NCBI GenBank assembly: GCA_963995525.1
Contig: OZ023214.1
Location: forward strand, 40,149,304-40,213,303
DNA length: 64,000 nucleotides
Source: Escarpia spicata
Lineage: Eukaryota > Annelida > Polychaeta > Sabellida > Siboglinidae
Reading direction: 5' to 3'
In this document: positions 24,998 through 39,039 of the stretch, one piece after another
Numbering within the stretch: the first letter of the stretch is position 1
Layout of the letters: the number at the start of each line of letters is the position of its first letter
The notes under the pieces: model-generated
The model's input: only the letters and a program-made list of their open reading frames with translations
Told to the model about the DNA's origin: nothing
The model's database searches: none
Position numbers and translations under genes: made by a program

Positions 24998-27514
24998 ATG
25001 GCTACATCGGCGCTTGGAACCGAGCCCGATGAAGAGACCACCACCCACGATGTTGGCCAGGTGTATAAAGAACTGTACACAAGATCGGTTGCACTGGCTG
25101 AAGACAGCTACGCGAACACAGCGGGAGACCTGGTGTCTGCGGAATTGCAGTACGCCGCATTCTGCCAATTGTTCGGCGAATTTCAGAAGGCAGGCGAGCA
25201 ACTGAAGGGTCTCGCCTGTACTCGGGCACAGTCAGCAGCAATTGCCAGTGATTACAATACTCGGTATTCATACCTGGCAAAGTGTAACGTGGACATGAAA
25301 AGGTTCATGTGCAAGAAACAAGGTGTGCAAGACTCTACTGCGGCTGATGACATCCGGCCTGAGGACAGTGTCTCACAGACAACCAGTCACTCTCGTGCAT
25401 CTCGCGGCAGTTCCGTTCGCTCCAGTGCCAGTCTAATGAGGCTTCAGGAGGAGCAGCGGCAAGCGGAACTCTTGGCCCGCGCAGCGGCGATGACACGGCA
25501 GCACGACTTGGAAATCACTAGACGCCAGGTGGAAGCCAAGACTCGGCAGCTTTCCGAAGAGCTTAATATAACGCTGTCGAAATTACAAGCTGAGGAAGAA
25601 CAAATGAAAATAGACACGGAGATAAGGGTCAGTGTAGCAAAACTTCAGGCTTTGGAAAGATACGAGGACGTGGAGGAGAGGAGATCAGCATCACACACAC
25701 GAGACAAGTTAACAAAAGACGAATTACCTGCCATTCACTCTCCCCGAGGCGAGATTGACTCCGGTGTGCCCTCCCTTCGGCACACGTCTACTCCACATGT
25801 AGATGGACAGCTGGCACTGGGCCGTGATGGAAAACAACCTTCGGCGGGTGATAACACGATCACCCAGGGCGGTTCGAATATTGGGTTACAGACTGATGCG
25901 TTGTCGCGCTTACATTTGTCGCGCTTACATTTATCCGGGCGTTAAATTTTATCCGGGTGATGTTTATATGCATATGTAAGGCATAATATTTGACACCAGT
26001 AGATCACGTAGCGATAAATAATATTCAGTAGTTAAATATGTTTCGTTTGTTGTCGTAATACGAGCGTTATAATTAGAGTACATAATTATAATTTGCTATT
26101 TCAGATTTGTAACCAAGTGTAAGAGTATGTCACGTGACGTGTGCGGGGAGAGGAAACTGTTTTACGACAGAAATTGTTTATGTCTGTGGGAAGCAAACAT
26201 TTTAAAATGTATGTATATATATAGATACATATGTAAATATAATATATACATATAAACATGCACAACGCCCGGATAAATGAAAACGCGACAGTCGTAGCTG
26301 GTGATAAATGCATTCCCCTAGATACGCGCACGCGCAGAAACGTCACCCGGATATTATTTAACGCCCGGATAAATGTAAGCGCGACAGCGTCACCGCGGAC
26401 TCAGCTGGATCCTTACCGCCACATGAGCGCCATCTATCGACCGGCCAGCAAGGACGGACATGGCCAGGCTTGTGGCTACGCACCACCTGGCCACGTTGCG
26501 GACACCAGTGAAATGTTGGTGAATGTCCTGGACAACCTGGCAGAACGAACGACTTTCAAATCGCGAACATCTACCCAAGAAGATGCCTGAGAAATTTGGT
26601 GGAGACTTGCTACAATACGCACACTGGAATCAGTCTTTTGAAACAATCGTGGAACAGCACACCACTGCTGTGAGTCAAAAAAAAAATTTCCTCGGGAAAT
26701 GCACCACCGGCGAGGCACACACGGCCATTCAGGGCTATCTGGCACTTAACACCGAAGAGGCTTATCAGAAGGCTAGGGCTGTACTACGCAAGCGATATGG
26801 CGACAAATACCTCTTAGCCAGGGAGTGCAAGCGGACGATCAGAAATTGGCCACTGGTCAAGTATGGTGATGGCAAGGGACTTCGTGATTTCTCGGACTTT
26901 CTACTGCACTGCAAAACAGCCATGCAGTCAACCAAACACCTCAGCTCGTTGGATTCTGAGGAGGAAATTGCCAGAATGCTAGAGAAATTACCGAAGAACA
27001 TCAATGACAGGTGGAGCCGAATTGTCGACAAGTGGCTCAATAATGAGGAGGAAGACAAACAATGCTATCCCCCATTCAGCCCGTTCTGTGATTTCCTGGA
27101 ACAAGAGGCACGCATCGCGTGTAACACGGTCCACTTGAAACAACTTAAACATGAGAAGAAAGAGGAACAAAGGGTGATGAAAGGCGTGCGACATAAGACG
27201 ACGGCCCGTTCATTCTGTACGGATGTTCACGAGGAAGAGATACATCCAGACTGCGGTGAGGTAACTGTTCTCGCTACTGCCCATGCACCAGCGCAGAACA
27301 AGGACAGGAGCTGCGTGCTCTGCGGCCGGTCGCACAGCTTGGAGTCATGTGGACGGTTTCAGAAAATGAAACTCGCGGAACGCAAGGCCTTCTTGAGAAA
27401 GAAAGGATATTGCTACGGATGCATGGATGGAAGACATCTTTCACGGACATGCAACAAGAGAAAGGAGTGTCAAACCTGCGGCGGCCTCCATCCGACTCTG
27501 CTGCATTATGATGT
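24998..27514 (+). pseudogene. BEL/Pao LTR-retrotransposon gag, broken
   Basis: This is gag of a BEL/Pao-type retrotransposon. The start codon at 24998 (GAAAATGGC context) opens an N-terminal part with long Glu/Arg-rich coiled coil (about residues 130-240). The capsid-like DUF1759 region follows (MPEKFGGDLLQYAHWNQSFE, about 26585 on), and then Cys/His knuckles near 27315-27510 (CVLCGRSH, CYGCMDGRH, CQTCGGLHPTLLH). Breaks are the short inverted-repeat element at 25901-26386, a one-base frame change near 26555-26575, and truncation by a LINE at about 27515. No protease, reverse transcriptase or integrase of this element is present, and I could not define LTRs. It is non-functional. Confidence 0.85.
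25901..26386 (+). mobile_element. short inverted-repeat DNA element, copy A
   Basis: This 486-bp element has ends TGTCGCGCTTACATTTATCC and the inverse GGATAAATGTAAGCGCGACA. A second internal inverted block (GGGCGTTAAAT) follows the terminal repeats. It is flanked by the 3-bp duplication GCG (25898-25900 and 26387-26389). Taking out element plus one GCG removes 489 nt and leaves the surrounding gag frame uninterrupted, which supports these borders. The first 16 bp of the left end are tandemly duplicated. It has no coding capacity, so it is non-autonomous. The superfamily is uncertain. Confidence 0.8.
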
Positions 27515-27692
27515 GGGACAAATATGTTGAATATGGATCTTATAGCCATCACGGAGACGTTGTCGTGCTTACTTTTATCCGGGCGTTAAATAATATCCGG
27601 GTGACGTTTCTGTGCGTGCGTGTATATAGGGGAATGTATTTATTACCAGCTACGACTGTCGCGCTTTCATTTATCCGTGCGTTATGTATGTT

Positions 27693-27735
<43 letters not shown>

Positions 27736-29430
27736 TTATATATATGTCTATCTATATACATAAATTATAAAATGTTTGCTTTCCACAAACATCAACAATT
27801 TCTGTCGTAAAACAGTTTCCTCTCCACGCACACGTCATTCTTATGCTTGGTCACAAATCTGAAACAGTAAATTATAACGATGCACTCTAACTACAAGGCT
27901 CGTATTACAACAACAAAGAAACATATTTAGCCACTGGATATTATTTATCACTACGTGATCTACTTGTGCCAAATATTATGTCTTACATATGCACGTAAAC
28001 ATCACCCGGATAAAATTTAACGCCCGGATAAATGTAAGCGCGACACCGTGGCTAAGCACTGGAGAAAAAGACGATAACTCTATAAAAGACCTGACGCCCG
28101 CCGAATACAAGTTTGTACATCTTCCTCGGAAAAATCGCCACGGTGGTGATATCGGCCTTGTTTACCAATCGAGTTTCAAGGTGGTTGTTAACTCTTTCGA
28201 GTTCATAGATGTTGATGTTTCATCATCGGGAAACTCCATGAAACTTGTAATCATTTACCGTCCACCTCCGTCAAAAAAGAATAAACATTCGTACGATGAC
28301 TTTCTCTGAATTTGTAGTTTCGTTGAACACTACTCCCTGATGACCTCCCGTTTTGCGATTGTCGTTAATTTCAACATCCAACATGGGACGAGCCATCTGA
28401 CAACAGTGTGAAACGTTTCGCCGACCTGCTTGAGTCACTCAACATCATTCAACATGTTCAAGTTTCAACACACATCGACGGTCACACCATTGATCTGATC
28501 CTCACTCTATCCGGAAATCACGGCATAACTTCAACAAAAACATCGTTGCTGCTGTCTAATCACCTGTGGGTGGAATGTGTCGTCGATATGGAGAAACCGG
28601 TCATTCTGCGGAAACCGATCACATACCGAAAGTACAAAACATTGTTTATGAAGGCAAATCTCGACCAGGACAATATGGACAGTTATAGACCGATATCAAT
28701 CCTGCCCTTTGTGTCAAAGCTATTCGAAAGGTATGTTGCACGCTGTCTGGTCAACCACTTGACTAATAACAATATTCTTGAACGATACCAATCAGCCTAC
28801 AAATCGCATCACTCCACGGACACTGCGCTAGTTCTGGTACATAATGACATCCTCGAGGCGCTAGACCGGCGGTATGGAGTCATCCTGGTTTTACTTGACA
28901 TGTCGGCCGCCTTCGACACAGTTGGCCATGAAATTCTGCTCAGCCGATTAGAACAACGTTTCGGAATGGCTGACTCCGTGCTGGCATGGATGCGATCATA
29001 TCTAACCGACTGGTCGCAGTCAGTAAATATACCATATATATGCTGCTCGGCTGGTGGTCCGCTGCCACAGATGGGACCACATCATACCGGTACTCAAGAA
29101 ACTGCACTGGCTTCCTGTAATGCAACGCATTCATTACGCAATTATGCTACTGACGTTTCGTGCTCAACACGCGGACTGGTACCAGCTTACGTCACCGACC
29201 TACTCCACGAGTGTTACGTTCAACTATAAACAATGACTTGTACGTGCCACTATCTCGCAGCCGAAACGGCGTCAGAACTTTCTCGATATCTGCTCCATGA
29301 CTATGGAATTCACTTCCAAGCGAGATGAAGGCGACCTGTTGCTTTGTGACTTTCAAAAGACTTTCGAAAACCCATCTTTTCCGGGTTGCTTAAGCAACAT
29401 AGGCGGCACCAGTCAGTTTATTTGTTTATA
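27515..29430 (+). mobile_element. CR1/L2-like LINE, 5'-truncated and decayed
   Basis: Plus-strand ORF2 remnants begin inside the endonuclease (LNMDLIAITET, interrupted, then WLSTGEKDD). They continue with VYQSSFKVVVNSFEFID, then DGHTIDLILTLSG. An internal deletion follows, and then reverse transcriptase: MDSYRPISILPFVSKLFERY, YQSAYKSHHSTDTALVLVHN and LLDMSAAFDTVGHEIL. The palm YADD block is missing. The end has LKKLHWLPVMQRIHYAIML in a shifted frame, as in L2/CR1 C-termini. It joins the BEL gag abruptly near 27515, as expected for a 5'-truncated LINE insertion. Confidence 0.8.
27561..28046 (-). mobile_element. short inverted-repeat DNA element, copy B (opposite orientation to A)
   Basis: It has the same terminal sequences and interior as copy A but reversed. 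It is inserted in the LINE endonuclease and flanked by CGT (27558-27560 and 28047-28049). Removing 489 nt (element plus one CGT) brings ITET and WLS into one frame, a precise match to the conserved LINE endonuclease motif. The interior contains an expanded TA tract. It is 486 bp, non-coding and non-autonomous. Confidence 0.8.
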
Positions 29431-30119
29431 TTATTCGTTTTCTTGTACATGTTTTTAAACTAATTTTATACAATCTTTACTGATTTATTATCAATATACC
29501 TTTAATTGTAACGATAATGTTTAGCGGTAACTTATTCTTTTTAATTTGTGTATATATTGTCATTTATTTTAACTAATTTAATATTATTAATTTTATGTAA
29601 CTTATTAAAGTTCTGCATTTATAATTATATAAAACAAACCTTCTAATACACAAAAAGCTTGTACGAAAGCTATGTTCAGGGGGTTTTCGTTTCATGTCCA
29701 AATTATCGGAGTATTCTATGTATGATGACATCTGAGATTTTTGGTATACTCAGCAATAATTTAATTTAATATTTATTGAATGTTGGTTGAAACATATTAT
29801 AGAGCAAATAAATCAAACAATTCACGGTGGTAATTGTATGTAATGGCATAAAAAAAACGAAATAAAAGTGTTTGGAAAAGAGTAAATATGAAGTTGTAAA
29901 CTTATAAATAATAATGTTCGTGGGCATATAATTCGCTCGTGTTTTGGGCCGGTTGACATGTACGACCCCACAAAGAATCTGTAACACTACAAGTATAATA
30001 TATTATGTAACCCTGGCGGAATTGTCTCGTGCAAGCGGTTGCATAGGCTATTGTTATGTCAGTCGCCAGACGCGGGTAGGGTAGTTGGAGCCACACCCAA
30101 TCGCAGTTTGCTAGGGATC

Positions 30120-30190
30120 ATGGACGTGTCCACAAAGATATACGTACAGTTCTTTGGCTCCGTATTATGGGCATCAATATACACGGCCTG
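30120..30190 (+). CDS. candidate first exon encoding a signal peptide
   Basis: ATG at 30120 opens 23 codons plus 2 nt, ending at donor gtgagt. The peptide (VQFFGSVLWASIYTAW at its end) is short, starts with charged residues and is then hydrophobic, like a secretory signal or membrane anchor. No following exon could be linked with certainty. The GAIN-like segment at 38.2 kb is on the same strand. Confidence 0.35.
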
Positions 30191-32747
<2,557 letters not shown>

Positions 32748-32942
32748 TGAAGCGTTGTTATCACTCTATGTAACAAAATTGGATGAGACTCCTGTATCAT
32801 ATTTCCCTGTTAGTATCTTATACATTTCAATCATGTCTCCTCTGAGGCGACGTTATGGTAGAGTTAGACATTTCAGTCTCTGTAAACGTTCTTTGTATTC
32901 AAGGTCTTTGAAACTAGGAATTAGTTTGCTTGCTCTGTACTG
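32748..32942 (-). mobile_element. antisense LINE reverse-transcriptase C-terminal fragment
   Basis: The minus strand reads QYRASKLIPSFKDLEYKERL, then QRLKCLTLP, an in-frame TAA, then RRLRGDMIEMYKILTGKYD. This is the conserved end of CR1/Jockey-type ORF2 (VQRRATKLIP, RRLRGDMIEVYKILTG). It is only about 65 codons long, directly next to and opposite to the plus-strand LINE that follows. Confidence 0.75.
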
Positions 32943-32944
32943 AA

Positions 32945-34880
32945 CATTTTAAAGAATTTATAAATAAATATAAACATTTATAAAGAAGCACTTAACCAAG
33001 CTACAGCTTAAATTAGAAATTCAAAGAGAAGCTATGAACACATTTTTTTTAGTAATATAAAACATGACAGCAAGAGTTTGTATGCATATATTCAAAGCAA
33101 ACAGAAAGTTCAGGATAAGGCCAGTCCTCTAGAAGATAGTGCTGGAAATATAATATCAGAGGGATTCTTAATGGCAGAAGACCTGAATGAGTATTTTAGA
33201 TCAGTGTTTACCAGGGAAGATATTAGTTCACTGCCAGAGGCTAAGTTCAAGGGGGCAGATTCAGACTATTTGGGACAGTTAATTGTAACCCCGGAAATGG
33301 TAGCTAATAAAATAAGGGCTATGAAGGATAATAAATCACCTGGAGTGGATGGGATTCCACCCAAACTACTACTCGAAATTGTAGAACAAGTTAGCATACC
33401 GCTTGCAACAGTTTTAAATTTGTCATTAGAAGAGGGAGTGGTTCCTTTAGAATGGAAAGAGGCAAACAGTATACAGTTATTTAAAAAAGGTTCGAGAAAC
33501 AAGTCACAGAACTATAGACCAGTGAGTTTAATATCAGTGATTTGCACATTATTAGAAAGCCTATTTAAAGATCACATGGTGAATTTTCTTGTTAAACATA
33601 ACTTAATAAACCCATCTCAACATGGGTTTTTAAAAGCGAGGTCATGCTTAACAAATATGGTATGTTTTTGGAAGACATCACTAAGATGAGGGATCACCAG
33701 TAGATATCGTCTACTTAGATTTTCAAAAAGCTTTTGACAAAGTACCACATCAAAGATTACTACTTAAACTAAAGGCCCATAGGAAATGGTATAATAAACT
33801 GGATAGAAAAATGGACGATTGACAGAAGACAACGTGTAGTAGTTGATGGGGAGGCTTCAAACTAGAAATAGGTATTGAGTGTGGTACCACAGTGATCAGT
33901 ACTGGGACCTATATTATTCTTAATATATATTAACGATTTGGGTGATGATATTATAACAAGCAAAGTGTTAAAATATGCGGATGATACAAAAGTGTTTAGA
34001 AGGATTAAAAGTGATGGAGATAGACAGCATTTACAAGATGATCTTGACAGGTTGATCAAATGGTCTGAAAATTGTCAAATGCTTTTCAATTTTGGGAAAT
34101 GTAAACGCATCCACACAGGACATGGGAACGAAGATGTAGAATATACAATGGGGGGTACTGTACTAAGTACTACTGTAAAAGAAAAGGACTTAGGGTTAGC
34201 CATTAGTGCTGATATGAAGGTTTCAGAGCAATGCGGAATTGCAGCTTCAAAGGGAAATCAAATCCTTGGATTAATTAGAAAAAATATAGCGTACAAGGAA
34301 AATGAACTAATAATACTGCTGTACAAAACAATAGTGAGGCCTCATTTAGAATATTGTATTCAAGCGTGGAGGCCATACCGCAAGGACATAGATACGCTAG
34401 ACACTAGAGTACAGAGGAGGGCAACTAAAATGATACCAAAACTAGAGCTAGAGACCAGGAGATTGAGAGCAGATCAGATAGAAGTGTTTAAAATATTGAA
34501 TGGTTATGAAAATATTGATAGAAATATTTTTGTCTCAGTTAAAAAAGATAGAAATATCAGAGGACATGAAGTTACATTAGTAAAGGAGCAGTATAGATTA
34601 GATATAAGAAAGTTCTCATTCTCACAAAGGACTGTAAATGAATGGAACAGATTATCTCCTGATTGTGTGGGTGCTAGTAGCGTGAATGTTTTAAAATAAA
34701 ATTGACACATACCTTAAAAGGGCGGGATACACAGATAAAAAGTATTGGACTCTCGATAAGCCAAAAGGCTTCCTTGTCCACCTGCCATCTAGAATAAATT
34801 TTCTGGATGGCAATCTTGTTAAATCTGGTTAAATATGGGATGCGTGGTAAACCCTGAGGAATCTCCCGGATTTCCAAAAA
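32945..34880 (+). mobile_element. CR1-like LINE, reverse-transcriptase region, decayed
   Basis: ORF2 reverse transcriptase is present without the endonuclease. The order is KSPGVDGIPPKLLLEIVEQV, LEWKEANSIQLFKKGSRNKS, QNYRPVSLISVICTLLES and HGFLKARSCLTNM. A frame change near 33660 follows, then DIVYLDFQKAFDKVPHQRLL, another change and a TGA within the GIPQGS region, and NDLGDDIITSKVLKYADDTK with the catalytic YADD (33970-33990). The C-terminus is VQRRATKMIPKLELETRRLR, ending at about 34699 before an approximately 180-nt 3' UTR. It is dead because of several frameshifts and stops. Confidence 0.88.
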
Positions 34881-35159
34881 AAAGTTGGCAGGTATAAATT
34901 ATGTGTTTTCCTTGTCATGTTGTAAGAACTTCTATGGTCAGGTATGTTAAGTGTCAGATGAGTATCCAAAAAATACAACAAATTATTATGGTATGACTTA
35001 ACCATGGGAGTAGTATCTCATCTTTAGACACAACTGCCTTATTCACAGTGTGAACATTGTTGTCTGTCTATTGCTCTCACACAGACTGCAATATTTACAC
35101 TTGTCTTACACGTGAATAATATAGACGAAGTATTGCACACAACATTGTAATCCACTTAC

Positions 35160-35249
35160 TTGAACATGTAATGCCAACAAGCATATCACCAGACGAGCAT
35201 GTCGTACATTGATCAGCAATGGTGCAGGAATTGCAGTTGTCAGCACAAG
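35160..35249 (-). CDS. cysteine-rich exon, unidentified gene (module 2)
   Basis: A 90-nt exon on the minus strand has acceptor ctgctttcag and donor gtaagt, phase 1 to 1. It encodes ACADNCNSCTIADQCTTCSS, then GDMLVGITCS. The spacing C-x3-C-x2-C-x5-C-x2-C resembles growth-factor-receptor or furin-type cysteine repeats. It joins in frame after the exon at 35668-35745. It is probably part of a secreted or receptor ectodomain. The full gene is not visible. Confidence 0.5.
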
Positions 35250-35667
35250 CTGAAAGCAGAAGAACTTGGCATTACACCCAGAATTGTATGTGGTTCACAG
35301 AAACACTGCAATGTCTCACAGCACTCGATTCCACTGTGACACACAGCGAGATGGCTGCACGTTTATCTGCAAAGCAACTGGATACCATTTACATGTTTCC
35401 GCTGTACAGCTCGTCTTGTGATATAGATTTCAATATGCATTTGCAGTACAATACTTAATTTTGTGAGTGTATTGTTCTATTCTGCCAACAATGCAGTTGT
35501 TTGTGTTGGACACCCCATGATATTTTACGTATAGGGATGGACATCATTACAAACTCAACACACCATTTTGTCTACTGGTGTTGCACCACCAGCACAATGT
35601 ACAACAAATAACCAATGTTGAACTTGAATGTGTATTAATAACAAACACTGTAGAATGCAGTACATAC

Positions 35668-35745
35668 CTTTGCATATCTTTGAAGTACTGTCATAGACTA
35701 AGGGTGAGTTGCAAGAGTCGTTTGCGGAGCAGTCAGCCGCACATT
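35668..35745 (-). CDS. cysteine-rich exon, unidentified gene (module 1)
   Basis: A 78-nt exon has acceptor cttgttgtag and donor gtatgt, phase 1 to 1. It encodes ECAADCSANDSCNSPLVYDS then TSKICK. The pattern C-x3-C-x5-C, then aromatic, then C resembles the C-terminal half of PAN/apple-type modules. Phase-1 symmetrical exons are typical of shuffled extracellular modules. A (CA)n repeat lies just upstream in the transcript sense. Confidence 0.5.
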
Positions 35746-35817
35746 CTACAACAAGCAAATAAACATCAGCTGAGCAGTCGATGAGAAATGCCATAAAATG
35801 AACAGACTAACATTTCT

Positions 35818-35818
<1 letters not shown>

Positions 35819-35910
<92 letters not shown>

Positions 35911-35925
35911 AACACACACACTACT
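35819..35925. repeat. (CA)n microsatellite
   Basis: A near-perfect CA repeat of about 85 bp with a short AAACAAAC interruption at the right end. Confidence 0.96.
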
Positions 35926-36369
35926 ATTAGTAACAACACAGCTTTGCCTAACTTAAACCCAATGACTAACCAAAGCACTATCTGCTTGAACAACTCACTT
36001 CGTGTTCAAAATTACAGCGCGTACCATGACGTCATACACGGTGCGCGTGCTTGCGACAAACAAACGTGTCCAGACGGGTTTTTGTAACAGACACCAAAGG
36101 TCTAATTCCAAAATGGTCACTCTGTTCGAAAAACGAGGCTATAGGCTCTGATATAACATAGTCCTATATGTAATGTACATTTCGTATACATTACTTCAGA
36201 CAAAACGATCTCCGCTGAATTTATAATCCTTTTGTTATACATAACACCACATTTTCGACATGTCATAGTCAAACAAATAACTGGTCGGTTCCTTGGCGAA
36301 GCCTCGGCATCCGGATCAAGCAATCTCGTGAGTAGCCTATTCAAATGGTGTTCGGTATATGTTATTTTA

Positions 36370-36905
36370 TTCAAAAAGTGGTCGCGTACCTTTACGATAA
36401 AAATGGCCTATGCTTTAACACGGGATAAAAATTCGAAAAGTGGTCGGATACCTTTGCGATAAAAATGGCCTATGCTTTAACCCGGGATAAAAACGGCCTA
36501 TGCTTTAACACAGGGGTTAAAATTCGAAAAGTGGTCGGATACCTTTGCAATAAAATGGCCTATGCTTTAACATGGGGTGAAAATTCCCTATCCTTTAACA
36601 TAGGATTTCCCCCCAGACCGCGCCTTGCGTAATCTCGAAAACCATTTTCGGCGGAAATCGGGAGGAATTTGTAAACGAGATTTGTCGTTTACCAGTTTTG
36701 GGGGAATCCTATCTCTTAACATAGGAAAATCTCCTATCTTTAACCCGGGAGCAGTCTGCGAGAAGTCGTTTACAAGTTTTGGGGGAGTTCCTATCTCTTC
36801 CATGTTAAAAATCCTATCCTTTAATCAGTGACCGTATTTGAGCGCGCTAGGCGCGGTCTGGGGGAATCCCTATCTCTTAACATGGGATTTCCCCCCAGGG
36901 CTCGC
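36370..36905. repeat. tandem and fold-back repeat region
   Basis: A phrase containing AAAATGGCCTATGCTTTAAC and GTGGTCGGATACCTTTGC recurs about every 60-65 bp from 36375 to 36570. After that, CTATCTCTTAACATAGGA-type phrases repeat. The block ATTTCCCCCCAGACCGCGCC (about 36604) reappears inverted as GGCGCGGTCTGGGGGAAT (about 36852), making a fold-back of about 250 bp. It is probably a non-coding DNA transposon with degenerate internal repeats. Confidence 0.6.
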
Positions 36906-37072
36906 CTCCATCCCCGCTAAGGGACCTCTATTACTACTAACCGAATTGTAACCGATATAATCAAGCTATTAAGAAGATTGATACTATGTGCGTTATCATT
37001 CTAAATTATCTACACTGTAAAGAATATACCATCAAGTTGCTACTAGGCCTACATAACTTACAGGACTGGTAA

Positions 37073-37411
<339 letters not shown>

Positions 37412-38184
37412 CTTCCACGTATACAGTGTTTGTACGATTTCCTGCCATAATTTTGCAAATAATACAACCATGTTGTTATTGTTGCAGTGAAATCGACCAT
37501 ATGGCGATGTAGTGTCCGATTGCTGAAGACGTTTGCCAGACTGTACGGGCCGGTGATGCACTGAGAACGCATCCTACAACGCACCAGCAAACTAGCTGGC
37601 AGCACACACGCAGACACACAGGCACACAGGCACACACGCACCTACTCTCACCCTCACCCACGCACACTCACACACATTCATATTTTAGATTGCACTGGTT
37701 TATATAGGTATTGAGTTCATTGTTATGTCACTACATTTATGCATTATTTTTTATTTATGCATTGTATCATGCATGGGAATTGTTGCATGTGCTTAATAAA
37801 ATATTAACTGTCTACATTATGCCTTGTGTCTTCTACAAACTAGCCCCGAATCATAGTTGGAACATTGTGCCACACGATAGGCGTCGGAACGTTATTAATA
37901 TTTGGAAGCTCACCAAAACCCAAAACAATACCCCCTATTGTGCCAACAAATAGCATGTTATCGGTGACAAGACCAAGAAATCCTTGGAAACGAAGCTCAG
38001 AGGCGCACCAAGACAAAGGGATTGGTCAATCTCAAAATCCATAAACAGTATTCCAGTTGTCAACAGGTGGTAAAATGCGCGATGTTAGCATACTGATCTT
38101 CCCTACTACGCTACATTGAAGCATATAAATCCCGTTATTATGCTAGGCGTAGCCTATGTGTGAATTTCAATTGCACTTTACAAG

Positions 38185-38423
38185 TCGCAGAAAGTCTATT
38201 CGCGGAAATCACGACTGGCAGAATTAAGGGAAACGATTCGATTGATGTCGGCGCAAAACAAACAATGTCAATGCCTCGCATCACATTTACTGTTCCCAAA
38301 GATTTGACAATACTCGCACAAACAGGTGACAGTTATCACCGCGTTAATATAGTTTACCGTAGCTCTAATTTGTTTAACTTAAATACGTTTAATGAAATGT
38401 TGTTGACGGGCGGAACGCCATAA
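38185..38423 (+). CDS. candidate exon of a GAIN-like (adhesion-GPCR type) domain
   Basis: The plus-strand frame encodes AESLFAEITTGRIKG, then MPRITFTVPKDLTILAQTGD and VNIVYRSSNLFNLNTFNEML, ending in TAA at 38421-38423. The pattern (ITVP-x-LL, short gap, V-x-x-V-x-Y-x-x-S-x-LF) resembles the beta-strand block of GAIN domains before the autoproteolysis site. Candidate acceptors are ttacaag or gtcgcag just upstream. The stop, with no donor in frame, suggests either a terminal exon or decay. No seven-helix exons were found. Moderate doubt remains. Confidence 0.35.
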
Positions 38424-39039
38424 GGCGACGTAGTTAAGAAAAAAAGTAACGAAAATATATCGCGGAAGCAAATTAAAATAACGAGGTAAAAAGTAGCGTT
38501 ACCTTAGATAAAACAACTTCGTTACAAGTCGAAGTAGTTAATCTAAATGTTTATTACATGACACCCCTGCTCACCGAGGTTGCTGGCGTGATATACCGTT
38601 TCAAAATACGCGTAGGGAAAACACATCAAGTTAACTACACTGCATTGATTTACCAATAATTATCAAGTCAGTTTTATTTGCATTTAATTTATATTTGCTG
38701 TCAGTGATCAGTGGTAGATATCTTGGCGGCAATCACTATAATACTAGTACACATCACGCAGAAATTGCCGATGATAATGTCGAATTGCTTACATAAATAA
38801 CCAAACAAAACAAAACTATACATCGATATACACACAACAAATATTTGGCTAACATATATATCACTCAAACAGGCCGAGATCTCTGCCTCACATAAATAAC
38901 CCAACAAAACAACAAAACGTTATAAAAAACAGAGATCGCTGTCGAAAACAACCATGCAACATATTGGACATTATGTAGCAGTTATCACAATACATAATAC
39001 AATGTAATTATGTTGCACAAAAAACGCTGGCTAACATCA

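Noticed and set aside
35219..35458. 79-codon plus-strand frame over the cysteine-rich locus
   Set aside because: Three frames are open here at once, and the minus-strand exon with good splice sites explains part of the region better.
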